Notes: generated by a model not told the origin, from the letters alone. Positions 1 to 8,215 are shown, counted from the first letter of the stretch. The stretch: 14,602 nucleotides of DNA from Sulfuricellaceae bacterium (GCA_019911985.1 JAIOJO010000382.1:1-14602); one strand, 5' to 3'. Numbers and translations: made by a program.

Positions 1-5
1 TACGG

Positions 6-105
6 GACGGGGTTTTGCGGGCGCCGGGCGGTGTCGCTCGACGCTTGTGTGGAATGACCACACCGCGCGCCTCGCTTCGTGCCCGGCATCCCGCAAAACC
101 CCGTC
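6..105. repeat. ~100-bp imperfect inverted repeat (palindromic intergenic element)
   Basis: The arm at 6-29 (GACGGGGTTTTGCGGG followed by CGCCGGGC) is the reverse complement of the arm at 81-105, apart from one mismatched or bulged position. A smaller hairpin sits in the middle: GTGTGG at 47-52 pairs with CCACAC at 58-63 around AATGA. Just right of the element, ACCCCGTCGCG (98-108) is followed at once by the near-copy ACCCCGTGCGAC (109-120). There is no T-run, so a simple intrinsic terminator is unlikely. It could be a REP- or MITE-like dispersed repeat. It may extend left beyond the window, because the outer bases also look related. The pairing is seen directly; the identity is inferred. Confidence 0.65.
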
Positions 106-157
106 GCGACCCCGTGCGACTTAATCAGAGGCTCCTTAAGATAGGGAGGGAAAATCG

Positions 158-1384
158 ATGGATATCCAAGCGTTAATCAATGACAGCGAGCTTTTGCCCC
201 GGCTGGCCGGGCTCAAGGCCAAGCAATTCAGCGACATTATCGACGACGAGGGCTTGCAGTACGTAGACTTGGTGATGGAGGGCGGCGGCATGCTCGGCAT
301 CGCATTGGTCGGCTATACCTGGGCCTTAGAGCAGGCGGGGATACGCTTTCTCGGCATCGGCGGAACGTCTGCCGGGTCGATTAATGCCTTGCTGCTGGCG
401 GCGCTGGACGAACCGGCCAAGGCCAAGAGTCCGAAGCTGTTGGCTGAAATGACGAGTTTGGATTTTTTCAGCTTCGTCGATGGCGACGGCGATGCGCGGG
501 ACTTCATCGAATCGTGGGTAGCCGGGGCGGGCAAAGTCAAGCTCGCCTTTAAAGCCATGCAGGTGCTCGACACGCTCAACGAGCGCGAGGGATTGAATCC
601 GGGCCGTGTTTTCCAGGACTGGGTCGCGAGCCTGCTGGATCGAGAGGGAATCCGCTCCCTTGCCGGTTTGCGCGCCCGTATGAACAAGCTGCCACGGGGA
701 TTGCGCCAGCGGGACGGCACTCGGCTCGATACGCCGGCTTTGGCCGGAGTCCGTTTGGCTATCGTGGCGGCGGATGTCTCGACGGAAACCAAGGTGATTT
801 TCCCGGACAACGCCGATTTGTATTTCGCTGAGCCGGACAGCATGAACCCGGCGCTGTTTGTCCGGGCGTCCATGTCCATTCCGTATTTTTTCGAACCGCT
901 GCGGCTAGAGCCGTTACCGGATGGGGAGGAGGCGCGGGCGCGTTGGAGCGCCGTGGGTTACGACGCCGCGACGGAAAACGGCGGCATCCCCCGCTACGCG
1001 CTGTTCGTGGACGGCGGCATCATGTCGAATTTTCCCATCGACGTATTCCATACCTACAGCGGGATACCCGCGGCCCCCACTTTCGGCGTGAAATTGGAAT
1101 ACGATAAGCGGCGCCACCCCATAGACGGCCCATTCGAGCTGTTCGGGGCGATGGCCCGCCATTGTTTGGACTACGATTTTTTGCACCGCAATCCGGAATA
1201 CAAGCGGCTGGTGCAGTGGATTCCTTGCCAAGGCTACAATTGGCTGGATTTCAATATGAGCGACGAGCACAAGGCGGGCTTGTTCAAGGAAGGCGCTTCG
1301 AGAGCGGCCGAGTTTCTCGAAGGCTTCGACTGGGCGGGCTACAAGGCGATCCGCGCCAAGCTGGCGGAAGCCCGCGCGCTCTAA
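158..1384 (+). CDS. patatin-like phospholipase family protein
   Basis: This is a predicted lipid acyl hydrolase of 408 residues with a patatin-type Ser-Asp catalytic dyad. The oxyanion-hole glycines (EGGGMLG, residues 41-47) come shortly before the nucleophile elbow GTSAG, with Ser71 as nucleophile. The partner aspartate is in the motif VDGG (Asp285), followed by MSNFP, which is typical of bacterial patatins. There is no signal peptide or membrane segment, so it is probably cytosolic or a secretion-system cargo. The ATG at 158 is preceded by a strong ribosome site, AGGGAGGG at 143-150. It stands alone: an inverted repeat lies upstream and a chemoreceptor gene 257 bases downstream. Neither neighbour suggests a substrate. 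No cyclic-nucleotide synthase is nearby, so a CBASS effector role has no support here. The family call is firm; the substrate is unknown. Confidence 0.9.
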   Translation: MDIQALINDSELLPRLAGLKAKQFSDIIDDEGLQYVDLVMEGGGMLGIALVGYTWALEQAGIRFLGIGGTSAGSINALLLAALDEPAKAKSPKLLAEMTSLDFFSFVDGDGDARDFIESWVAGAGKVKLAFKAMQVLDTLNEREGLNPGRVFQDWVASLLDREGIRSLAGLRARMNKLPRGLRQRDGTRLDTPALAGVRLAIVAADVSTETKVIFPDNADLYFAEPDSMNPALFVRASMSIPYFFEPLRLEPLPDGEEARARWSAVGYDAATENGGIPRYALFVDGGIMSNFPIDVFHTYSGIPAAPTFGVKLEYDKRRHPIDGPFELFGAMARHCLDYDFLHRNPEYKRLVQWIPCQGYNWLDFNMSDEHKAGLFKEGASRAAEFLEGFDWAGYKAIRAKLAEARAL

Positions 1385-1641
1385 ACTGTAACATTACTGG
1401 GGCATAGTAGTTGCGTTAGCCCCGTCTCATGCCCGCTATAAGCCCGTATGGATGGAGTTTACGGTGTTTATGCGGTAGCGGGCCGAACCTCCCCAATAGG
1501 ATTGACATCTCGCCGTGGTCGCTATTGCGCCGCGGCTTGTGCCGGTACCGTTCGTGGAAAGTACAAAAGGCCTTAAAAATATAACGTGCATCGCCCCTAT
1601 GCAGAGATTCGGTAACCCATAAAAATGGAGAAAAACACCAA

Positions 1642-3264
1642 ATGAATCAGTTGAGTATTAAGGCGAGCCTGATAGTCGGCGCATTGATATCGGCCCTGAT
1701 ATTTTTTATTCTGGCGGGGGTAAGCCTTTATAGTTTGCATAAAAGCTCGAATGTTCTAGAGGGAGTCTACGAGCATTCGGTGGTACCGTCGTCTATTCTC
1801 GGTGAAATCGATAAAAACCTTGAGCGCGTCCGGTTCAATATGGCTGCCGTGATGTTCGACAAAGTCGAATTTAAACAAGCCGAAGACCAACTCGACCAAG
1901 TCAAGACATCCTTGCCCGATCTGTGGCAAAAATTTAAACAAGCGCGGGGTTCGACGCTCTCTCCCGACGAAAAGAAGCTGATAGAGCAAGGCGACAAACA
2001 GCTCGCCGATTTCGAGCCTTTCTACAAATTGTTGAAACTGGCCTATTCGACGCGCGATAAAACCATGGCGCGTTCGGTGTTGGACGAAGACTGGCTCAAA
2101 ATCGAAGAAAACTTGCTGAAGACGGTGGTGCTGTTGGTCGATATGCAAAAGCAAGGCGTCAAATCCGCTTACGTCGAAGGTGTCGGCCAAGCCCAGGGAA
2201 TGAATCTGCTGGTTATCGCTACCTTGATCGTCGGCGCGTTGATCAGTTTGGTGACCACAACGCTGGTAGTACGCAGCATCAATCTGGGTATTCGCCATTT
2301 GGAGCGCGCGCTGGCACAGGTATCGGACGGTAACTTGAATATCCAAATAGCCTTCGATCACAAGAATGAACTCGGGCGCATGGCGCGCAATCTAGAGACG
2401 GCCTTGGCTAAGCTGCGCACCATGATTTCCGGGGTGGTGAACGCCGTCGATACGCTGACCCACGAGACCGATCAACTTTCCTTGGCGGCGCAGAATGTGG
2501 AACGGAGTTCCAGCGTGCAGGTCGATGCGGCATCGTCGACGGCGGCATCCATGGAACAAATGGCGGCGAGCATCGAACAGGTCGCCGGGAATTCGCAATA
2601 TTCGCTGGATATTTCGCGGGAAAACCAAGCGCTGTGTGCCGAAGGCAAACGCGTGGTGGAGGAGGCCGTCAGAGAAATTGGGGATATTTATACCGCTATC
2701 GAGAAATCCTCGGTGAGCGTGCAGTCTCTGGGCCAGCGTTCCGGGGAGATCGGACAGGTGATTCAGGTAATTGCCGAAATTGCCGAGCAGACCAACTTAC
2801 TCGCCCTGAATGCGGCCATCGAGGCGGCGCGAGCCGGTGAGCAGGGAAGAGGATTCGCCGTGGTGGCGGATGAAGTCAGGAAGCTGGCGGAGCGCACCCA
2901 GACTGCCACCGCCGAGATCGATAGGATGATAACGGGAATTCAATCGGAAACTCAGGGCGTTGTCGGAACGATGGAGCAGAGCCGGAGCAAAATCAACTCC
3001 GGGGTGCGCTTGGTGAACGAAGCGTCCTCATCGCTGGCGAAAATCGACCAGGGGACGAACACGACGGCCGCCCAGGCCGGCGAGATTGCCGTTGCCGCCC
3101 GCGAACAGAGCAAGGCGGGCGTGGAAGTTTCCCAGAACATGGAGCGCATCGTCGAAATGTCCCACGAAACCCGCCAGTCGGTTACCGGCTTGAGTTCGAC
3201 GATTGCCAGCCTCAAGTCCTTGGCCGCCCAGTTGCATCTGTCGGCGGCGAAGTTCGCGACTTGA
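1642..3264 (+). CDS. methyl-accepting chemotaxis protein, four-helix-bundle sensor type
   Basis: This is an inner-membrane chemoreceptor of 540 residues that should control CheA through CheW. TM1 spans about residues 9-31. A helical periplasmic sensor of about 155 residues follows, compatible with the 4HB_MCP fold. TM2 is at about 188-210, HAMP at about 211-264, and then the long cytoplasmic coiled coil. The highly conserved signalling hairpin lies at about 378-416 and includes [20 protein letters not shown] (382-401) and [16 protein letters not shown]. The protein ends in HLSAAKFAT, with no NWETF-like tether for CheR. The ATG has GGAG at 1627-1630. The gene converges on the DsrE-family gene, 18 bases away. 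It is separate from the che operon on the other strand, but it is the only receptor in the window. The ligand cannot be predicted. Confidence 0.95.
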   Translation: MNQLSIKASLIVGALISALIFFILAGVSLYSLHKSSNVLEGVYEHSVVPSSILGEIDKNLERVRFNMAAVMFDKVEFKQAEDQLDQVKTSLPDLWQKFKQARGSTLSPDEKKLIEQGDKQLADFEPFYKLLKLAYSTRDKTMARSVLDEDWLKIEENLLKTVVLLVDMQKQGVKSAYVEGVGQAQGMNLLVIATLIVGALISLVTTTLVVRSINLGIRHLERALAQVSDGNLNIQIAFDHKNELGRMARNLETALAKLRTMISGVVNAVDTLTHETDQLSLAAQNVERSSSVQVDAASSTAASMEQMAASIEQVAGNSQYSLDISRENQALCAEGKRVVEEAVREIGDIYTAIEKSSVSVQSLGQRSGEIGQVIQVIAEIAEQTNLLALNAAIEAARAGEQGRGFAVVADEVRKLAERTQTATAEIDRMITGIQSETQGVVGTMEQSRSKINSGVRLVNEASSSLAKIDQGTNTTAAQAGEIAVAAREQSKAGVEVSQNMERIVEMSHETRQSVTGLSSTIASLKSLAAQLHLSAAKFAT

Positions 3265-3282
3265 GGCTGTTGGCGGTCCCGG

Positions 3283-3810
3283 TCAGAAGCGGATATATGC
3301 GTAGCCCCGCTGCTGCAAGTCGATCAGGCGGGTATAGGCATCGTGGACCATGGTGACGCCGGGCAAAAGGTCGTCTGCCGTCCACCCCTTGCCCTTCATG
3401 GTCAAGTGGCATATTTCGACGCTTACGCCATGCGCCAATAACTCCTCGACGACTTGATCGTTAGGATTGACGGCAAAGGGGTCGTGTTTAAACTCGCGAT
3501 AGCTCGCATCGTTCAGCAGCCAATAGGCGGTGGGGCCGTGCATGACGATGCTGATGTGCAGTTGATCCGGCGCTACGCCCAGGGAATGGTAGGATTCGAG
3601 CAAGCCGCGAACGTAGTAGAGCGCCTTGCCGATGCCCGCCTCGTGGGTATCGTCTTTAACGTCGTACACCACGCGAATATCCTGGCGCTTTTCGATCCCC
3701 GTTATAGTCGGCAAAGCGAACTCGTCTACCGGTGCGGCCATGACTGGCGTAGCCGCCAGCGTGTATAGCGCGTAACCGGCGAGGGCTAAGAATTTAATTG
3801 GATTCAGCAT
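3283..3810 (-). CDS. secreted DsrE-family protein
   Basis: This protein of 175 residues has an N-terminal signal peptide: hydrophobic residues 5-22, with a likely cleavage after the AxA-like VMAA at 23-26. The mature part should therefore be periplasmic. It has the DsrE/DsrF-like pattern: strand VVYDV (47-51), a helical stretch around KALYYVRGLLESY, strand ISIVMHG (86-92), then VSVEICHLTM with a cysteine at 134. It ends in the family pattern LIDLQQRGYAYIRF. In cytoplasmic DsrE and TusD proteins a cysteine carries persulfide sulfur; whether Cys134 does this here is inference. The ATG follows AAAGGA (plus-strand 3820-3825) at a good distance. It lies 72 bases downstream of the RpfE-like gene on the same strand, so the two may be co-transcribed. 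Confidence 0.82.
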   Translation of the reverse strand: MLNPIKFLALAGYALYTLAATPVMAAPVDEFALPTITGIEKRQDIRVVYDVKDDTHEAGIGKALYYVRGLLESYHSLGVAPDQLHISIVMHGPTAYWLLNDASYREFKHDPFAVNPNDQVVEELLAHGVSVEICHLTMKGKGWTADDLLPGVTMVHDAYTRLIDLQQRGYAYIRF

Positions 3811-3882
3811 GGTTTTGTATCCTTTGCTCTAGGTTCTCGTGGTCTATTCTAGCGCGAATCGCAGGGATGCTGGGTACGGCCT

Positions 3883-4938
3883 TTAGCGTAGCGGCGCGAA
3901 GCTGGGACGGCGCCAGAATCGCCAAGCATCCCGATGGCCTAGGGTGCAGCGCAGCGAATGGGATGCGCCGGGCAAGCAGAGTTCCAGAGTTTGGATGGTT
4001 TTTTGCTGCAGGGCATGCCGCAAGGCTTGGAGCCAATCGTTTTCCAGCGTCAGGAGCGCTTCCTGCCACGCCTCTAGATCGCCGCGCCGCGCCGGCAGCG
4101 CCAAGGCGTCGAGCACGGCCAGGGTGGTCCCGGTCGCGGCAAAAAAATCGGCATCGGCTGCGCCGTACACGCGCTCCACGCGGCCGGCGCGGGCGAGTCC
4201 CAAGGCTAGCGGATCGTTTGCCGCTAGCGCTTGCAAGCCTTGCGGCGCCATCTCGGGTAGCCGGCCGCCGCCCCACAGCCATAGGCTGTTGATTTCCGTC
4301 TCGCCTCGTTCGGCGCGATGCTGGTTGACGGGGTGGGCATGCAGCAGCATTTGGATTTCGCTGAGCAGGCCGCGCCAGTGCGCAGCGGCCGTCCCCGTCG
4401 GCAGAAAGGCATCGACGGGCCTGCCGGCGGCGCGGGAGAGCGGAACGGTGGACAAGGACGGCGTCTGGGCGAGGCGTATATACCAGCGTTCCGGAGTAGG
4501 GGCGAGGAAGAGCAAGCCTTCGTCCGTAAACTGGTGGTTTAGGGTTTCGATCATGGCATCGGCTTCAGCTTGCGCTAGGGCGAAGCGCTCGTCGTCCGCG
4601 AGCACCATCCGGTCGCCTTGCAGGCTCCAATGCACCGGATCGGCTCGCAGCCAGTAAGCGCCGGCAGGCGCCCCGCCATCCGCCAATAGCGTCAGCGGGG
4701 CCACCGGCCAATCGTGCTGACGTTCGACGCCAAATGCCCGGCATAAGGCTTCTTCCCAGCTTTGTTGCGCTTGGGGGCGGCAAGCGCTGCGGCCGAGCAG
4801 CCAGGGCAAGGCGGACAAGTCAAGTCCGCTCCAGGGAAGCGTGCCCTGCAGTTGATTGGAAGAAAAAATGAGGCCGGGAATAATAACTTGGCAGTGCACA
4901 GACGGCTTTCGGCTAGCGGAATGAGGGAAGTTTAACAT
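3883..4938 (-). CDS. RpfE/COG4255-like conserved protein of unknown function
   Basis: With the ATG at 4938 this is 351 residues. It matches the family I know as COG4255/RpfE-like, which is often annotated as 'phosphoglycerate mutase' or 'regulatory protein RpfE' without biochemical proof. Family-like motifs are YWLRADPVHW (95-104), EIQMLLHAHPVN (194-205) and NSLWLWGGGRLP (217-228). There is no signal peptide or transmembrane segment. I do not see the RHG histidine-phosphatase motif or clear metal-binding motifs of cofactor-independent mutases, so I would not assign an enzyme activity. The start is uncertain. An in-frame ATG at 5079 would run into sixA and is unlikely. A GTG at 4899 would begin VHCQVIIPG, close to where such proteins often start. 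None of these has a good ribosome site. It is divergent from sixA across 67 bases. Confidence 0.7.
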   Translation of the reverse strand: MLNFPHSASRKPSVHCQVIIPGLIFSSNQLQGTLPWSGLDLSALPWLLGRSACRPQAQQSWEEALCRAFGVERQHDWPVAPLTLLADGGAPAGAYWLRADPVHWSLQGDRMVLADDERFALAQAEADAMIETLNHQFTDEGLLFLAPTPERWYIRLAQTPSLSTVPLSRAAGRPVDAFLPTGTAAAHWRGLLSEIQMLLHAHPVNQHRAERGETEINSLWLWGGGRLPEMAPQGLQALAANDPLALGLARAGRVERVYGAADADFFAATGTTLAVLDALALPARRGDLEAWQEALLTLENDWLQALRHALQQKTIQTLELCLPGASHSLRCTLGHRDAWRFWRRPSFAPLR

Positions 4939-5005
4939 TGCTGCGGGCCGGCGATGCACTGCTAAACTGGATGTCGAATAATCAATCGGAAGGAGCGTTA
5001 AGGAT

Positions 5006-5458
5006 ATGGACTTAATTTTGTGGCGGCACGCGGATGCGGAAGACGGTTTCCCCGACCGGGGCCGCAAGTTGACGGCCAAAGGCGAAAAACAGGCGGCTCA
5101 GATGGCGGCCTGGCTGCGTCAGCGCTTGCCCAAGGATGCGCGAGTCATTTCGAGTCCGGCACGGCGCGCCCAGCAAACGGCGCAGGCCTTGACGGGTAAC
5201 TTCGAAACGCTGGCGGACGTGGACGTGGGGGTGGATGCGGTCTTGCTGTTAAACGCAGTCGGCTGGCCGGATGCGAGCGGCACCGTAGTGGTGGTCGGGC
5301 ATCAGCCTAGCTTAGGCCGCGTGGCGGCGCTGTTGCTGATGGGAAGCGAGGAGGATTGGAGCGTCAAAAAAGGGGGGGTGTGGTGGTTCACCAACCGGGT
5401 GCGCGACGAGCGCCGTTCGGTCGTGCTGCGCGCGGTATTGGGCGCGGATCTAGTGTAG
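5006..5458 (+). CDS. sixA: phosphohistidine phosphatase SixA
   Basis: This is a small histidine-phosphatase-superfamily enzyme of 150 residues, the usual SixA size. SixA is known in E. coli to remove phosphate from histidine in HPt domains (ArcB) and to act on the nitrogen phosphotransferase system. It begins MDLILWRHADAED, which carries the Arg7-His8 catalytic core. The second conserved segment is VVGHQPSLG with His99. SSPARRAQQTA (49-59) supplies the conserved phosphate-binding arginine region. AAGGAG (4990-4995) lies 10 bases before the ATG at 5006. There is no signal peptide, so it is cytoplasmic. cheZ follows 86 bases later on the same strand. A role in the chemotaxis relay is possible but unproven; the family assignment is strong. 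Confidence 0.88.
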   Translation: MDLILWRHADAEDGFPDRGRKLTAKGEKQAAQMAAWLRQRLPKDARVISSPARRAQQTAQALTGNFETLADVDVGVDAVLLLNAVGWPDASGTVVVVGHQPSLGRVAALLLMGSEEDWSVKKGGVWWFTNRVRDERRSVVLRAVLGADLV

Positions 5459-5465
5459 CTGCTTC

Positions 5466-5494
5466 TTGGCAGTGCTTCCCCGGCAGAGTATAGT
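5466..5494 (+). promoter_or_regulatory. candidate sigma-70 promoter for cheZ
   Basis: TTGGCA at 5466-5471 and TATAGT at 5489-5494 are separated by exactly 17 bases. Each matches the -35/-10 consensus at five of six positions. Transcription would start near 5501, about 45 bases before the cheZ start codon. It lies just after the sixA stop codon, so cheZ may be transcribed apart from sixA. No sigma-28 (flagellar) pattern was recognised here. Confidence 0.5.
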
Positions 5495-5534
5495 AAACCC
5501 GCGCCAGTCGCCGCTTCGACCAAACAACAAGACC

Positions 5535-5547
5535 GGGAGACCCAGTG
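5535..5547 (+). promoter_or_regulatory. ribosome binding site and GTG start of cheZ
   Basis: GGGAGA at 5535-5540 lies four bases before GTG at 5545-5547. No suitable ATG occurs nearby in frame. The protein length from this GTG, 207 residues, suits a CheZ, so this site fixes the start. Confidence 0.7.
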
Positions 5548-6168
5548 GACACAAAGCAGGGCCATGCAGACAGTCAAGCTGCCTATAACGAGTTGGGCCA
5601 TGTGGTACGGCAATTGCACGAAAGCTTTCGCGAGTTGGGTTGCGACGAGTCGCTGCAAAAAGTGGCGGGGGATTTGCCGGAAACCAAGGATAGGCTGCAT
5701 TATATCGTCGCGCTGACCGAGCAGGCGGCGAACCGTGCCCTGAATGCGGTCGAGACGGCCATGCCGGTGCAAGAAACGCTCGCCAGCGATGCGCGCCGTT
5801 TGTCCGATGCCTGGCGCAATGCGGCAACGGAGAAGGAGCGGGAAGAACTGCACCAGGAGGTGCAGGATTTTCTCGATAATGTTCCGAACCACGCCCAGGT
5901 AATCGGATCGCAATTGACGGAAATTATGATGGCCCAAGACTTCCAGGACCTGACCGGGCAAGTCATCAAAAAAGTAATGGATATGGCTTCCGAACTGGAG
6001 CAGCAGTTGGTGAACATCCTCTTGCTCGGGCGCCCGGCCGCGTGCGCAGCCGCCAGCAGCGATAAAGACGTCTTGCTCAACGGGCCGGTGGTCAAGAAGG
6101 AGGGGCGTGCCGACATCGTTGGTAACCAGCAGGAGGTCGACGACCTGCTGGACGGCTTGGGCTTCTAA
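5545..6168 (+). CDS. cheZ: CheY-P phosphatase CheZ
   Basis: CheZ dephosphorylates CheY-P and so ends the motor signal. The protein has 207 residues and is mostly helical. The diagnostic core MMAQDFQDLTGQVIKKVMD (128-146) contains Asp135 and Gln139, equivalent to E. coli Asp143 and Gln147. Gln139 would position the attacking water. The C-terminal tail VDDLLDGLGF (198-207) is nearly identical to the CheY-docking peptide of E. coli CheZ. A variable linker of about 35 residues joins core and tail. Translation starts at GTG 5545. In many gammaproteobacteria cheZ lies directly after cheY. Here it stands over 7 kb away on the opposite strand, between sixA and lolC, with its own likely promoter. Function is clear from both motifs. 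Confidence 0.95.
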   Translation: MDTKQGHADSQAAYNELGHVVRQLHESFRELGCDESLQKVAGDLPETKDRLHYIVALTEQAANRALNAVETAMPVQETLASDARRLSDAWRNAATEKEREELHQEVQDFLDNVPNHAQVIGSQLTEIMMAQDFQDLTGQVIKKVMDMASELEQQLVNILLLGRPAACAAASSDKDVLLNGPVVKKEGRADIVGNQQEVDDLLDGLGF

Positions 6169-6272
6169 GCTACCCGTTTCAAAGGCGCCGCTTGCGAATA
6201 AAGTCCGCGGCAGGCGACCGTAGCCCCGCCAAGTATGGCAAACTCACGCTTTTTCGCTCATCCAACTTTCCC

Positions 6273-7517
6273 GTGCATCCCTACGAACTCTTCATCGGCC
6301 TGCGTTACACCCGCGCCAAGCGGCGTACTCATTTCATCTCGTTTATTTCTCTGATTTCCATGCTCGGCATCGCTCTCGGCGTGGCGGCGTTGATCGTCGT
6401 GCTTTCGGTGATGAACGGTTTCCAGGAGGAATTGCGCGCGCGTATTCTCGGTGTCGCGTCCCATGCTCAAATCGTTGGGGCCGACAACACCCTGTCCGGC
6501 TGGCAAGGCATCGCCGCGACGGCGATGCGCGATAAGGAAGTCGATGCGGCGGCACCCTACATCATGGGCCAGGGGATGTTGTCCTTTGACGGCGCGGTGC
6601 AAGGAACCGTCGTGCGCGGCGTTCTGCCGCGGGACGAAGACCGCGTGGCGGACATCGGCCGCCATATGAAGGCCGGTAAGCTGAGCGATTTGCGCCCAGG
6701 CGAGTTCGGTATCGTTTTGGGAAGCGAGCTTGCGCGCGCCGTGGGAGTATCCGTGGGCGACAAGATTGTGTTGATTTCGCCGCAAGGCCAAGTGACGCCC
6801 GCGGGTATCCTGCCCCGTCTCAAGCAGTTCCGCGTGGTGGGGATTTTCGAGGTGGGGATGTACGAGTACGACAGCGGCTTGGCGCTGATCCATCTCGCCG
6901 ATGCGGCCACGCTGTACCGCATGGGTGATAAGGTGTCCGGCGTGCGGCTTAAGCTGAAGGATCTTTACCGCGCGCCCATCGTCGCGCGCGACTTGCAGGC
7001 GATGCTGCCGGGCGACGTGTATGTTACCGACTGGACGCGCCAGCATGCCAATTTTTTCCGCGCCGTGCAGATCGAGAAAAACGTCATGTTCGTTATCTTG
7101 CTGTTGATTGTTGCGGTGGCGGCGTTCAATATCGTTTCCACCTTGGTGATGGTGGTGACCGATAAGCAAGCCGATGTGGCTATCTTGCGCACTTTGGGCG
7201 CCTCGCCGGGCAGCATTATGAAAATATTCGTAGTACAGGGGGCGCTGATCGGCGTGTTGGGCACCTTGATAGGCGTTGCAATCGGCGTCGCATTGGCGCT
7301 CAACGTGGAAACGGTGGTGCCGGCCATCGAACACGTGTTCGGCATCCACTTCCTGGCCAAGGATGTGTATTACATCAGCGAACTGCCTTCGCAACTGGAG
7401 TGGCCCGATGTGGGCGCCATTACCCTGATTTCCCTGTTGTTGAGCTTCTTGGCGACCTTGTATCCGAGTTGGTGGGCGGCTCGAATCAATCCGGTGGAGG
7501 CCTTGCGTTATGAATGA
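6273..7517 (+). CDS. lolC: lipoprotein-releasing ABC transporter permease (LolC/LolF-like)
   Basis: This inner-membrane permease of the Lol system extracts outer-membrane lipoproteins and hands them to LolA. From GTG 6273 it has 414 residues, which fits the LolC/LolE size. It begins with the typical [16 protein letters not shown], then TM1 at about 21-44. A periplasmic domain spans about 45-270, and three more TM segments lie at about 271-295, 316-345 and 378-400. [15 protein letters not shown] couples to the ATPase, and [11 protein letters not shown] is the family's C-terminal signature. A loop containing TPAGILP (175-181) resembles the LolA-binding Hook of LolC. The start is uncertain: GTG 6273 lacks a ribosome site. 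An upstream TTG at 6192, with AAAGG at 6181-6185, would add 27 unfamiliar residues. The gene overlaps lolD by 8 bases. No lolE follows. Confidence 0.9.
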   Translation: MHPYELFIGLRYTRAKRRTHFISFISLISMLGIALGVAALIVVLSVMNGFQEELRARILGVASHAQIVGADNTLSGWQGIAATAMRDKEVDAAAPYIMGQGMLSFDGAVQGTVVRGVLPRDEDRVADIGRHMKAGKLSDLRPGEFGIVLGSELARAVGVSVGDKIVLISPQGQVTPAGILPRLKQFRVVGIFEVGMYEYDSGLALIHLADAATLYRMGDKVSGVRLKLKDLYRAPIVARDLQAMLPGDVYVTDWTRQHANFFRAVQIEKNVMFVILLLIVAVAAFNIVSTLVMVVTDKQADVAILRTLGASPGSIMKIFVVQGALIGVLGTLIGVAIGVALALNVETVVPAIEHVFGIHFLAKDVYYISELPSQLEWPDVGAITLISLLLSFLATLYPSWWAARINPVEALRYE

Positions 7518-8196
7518 GCCTAAGCCGGTCGTGTCGTGCTCCAAACTGCAGAAAGTCTATCGTCAAGGGCGCGTGGATGTGCCTGTGTTGCTGGGGATCG
7601 ATCTGGACATCATGCCGGGGGAGCGCACGGCTATCGTGGGTTCTTCCGGTTCCGGTAAAAGTACTTTGCTGCATTTGCTAGGCGGCCTAGACGTGGCGAG
7701 CTCCGGCAGCGTCCATATCATGGGCGAAGCTTTGGTCGGCATGAGCGAACGGCGCCGCGGCGACTTGCGCAACCGGGCACTGGGTTTCGTGTACCAGTTT
7801 CACCACTTGCTGCCCGAGTTCACGGCTGTGGAAAACGTCGCGATGCCGCTGCTGATTCGCCGCATGCCCCAGCGCGAAGCGCTGGAACAAGCGGCGGACT
7901 TGCTGCAGCAGGTCGGTCTGGGGCAGCGCCTGCAACACATTCCCGGCGAGTTGTCCGGCGGCGAGCGTCAGCGTGCGGCGCTGGCGCGGGCTCTGGTGAC
8001 GCGGCCTGCCTGCATCCTCGCCGACGAACCGACCGGCAACTTGGATAGGCACACGGCCGATGGCGTGTTCGACTTGATGCTGTCCCTGAACGAATCTGCC
8101 GGAACGGCTTTTGTCGTGGTGACGCACGATCCGATGCTGGCGGCACGCATGCAGCGTATCCTCACGCTGCAGGACGGCGTATTGCTCGGCGTTTAA
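7510..8196 (+). CDS. lolD: lipoprotein-releasing ABC transporter ATPase LolD
   Basis: This cytoplasmic ATPase of 228 residues powers lipoprotein release from the inner membrane. All ABC motifs are present: Walker A GSSGSGKS (44-51), Q-loop Gln96 within [11 protein letters not shown], signature LSGGE (148-152), Walker B CILADE with Glu173, D-loop GNLD and H-loop His206. The stretch [14 protein letters not shown] is characteristic of LolD. The ATG at 7510 overlaps the end of lolC by 8 bases, so translation is probably coupled. The gene converges on cheB, whose stop codon lies 20 bases beyond, with no obvious terminator between them. Related MacB- or FtsE-type ATPases are the main alternative, but the LolC partner makes LolD the best call. 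Confidence 0.94.
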   Translation: MNEPKPVVSCSKLQKVYRQGRVDVPVLLGIDLDIMPGERTAIVGSSGSGKSTLLHLLGGLDVASSGSVHIMGEALVGMSERRRGDLRNRALGFVYQFHHLLPEFTAVENVAMPLLIRRMPQREALEQAADLLQQVGLGQRLQHIPGELSGGERQRAALARALVTRPACILADEPTGNLDRHTADGVFDLMLSLNESAGTAFVVVTHDPMLAARMQRILTLQDGVLLGV

Positions 8197-8215
8197 TCGA
8201 GCGCTCTTTCCCGCA

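Noticed and set aside
2..124. Open frame ending at TAA 122 that could be the tail of an upstream gene
   Set aside because: It coincides with the inverted repeat and reads as an arginine-rich, low-complexity product with no family resemblance.
158..1384. CBASS-type (CapV) phospholipase defence effector
   Set aside because: No cyclic-nucleotide synthase or other defence gene is adjacent within the window.
1399..1434. Possible terminator after the patatin gene (GGGGC/GCCCC or GGGCAT/ATGCCC)
   Set aside because: Stems are only 5-6 bases with long loops, the two pairings compete, and no T-run follows.
1502..1585. Candidate promoter for the MCP gene (TTGACA at 1502-1507, TATAAC at 1580-1585)
   Set aside because: The perfect -35-like box has no good -10 at 16-18 bases, and the -10-like box has no -35. 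No sigma-28 pattern was seen.
4939..5079. Longer start for the RpfE-like gene at 5079
   Set aside because: It would overlap the first 74 bases of sixA on the opposite strand and add residues unlike the family.
6258..7544. Long minus-strand open frame opposite lolC
   Set aside because: Histidine- and glutamine-rich translation typical of the antisense frame of a GC-rich gene. LolC on the plus strand is unmistakable.
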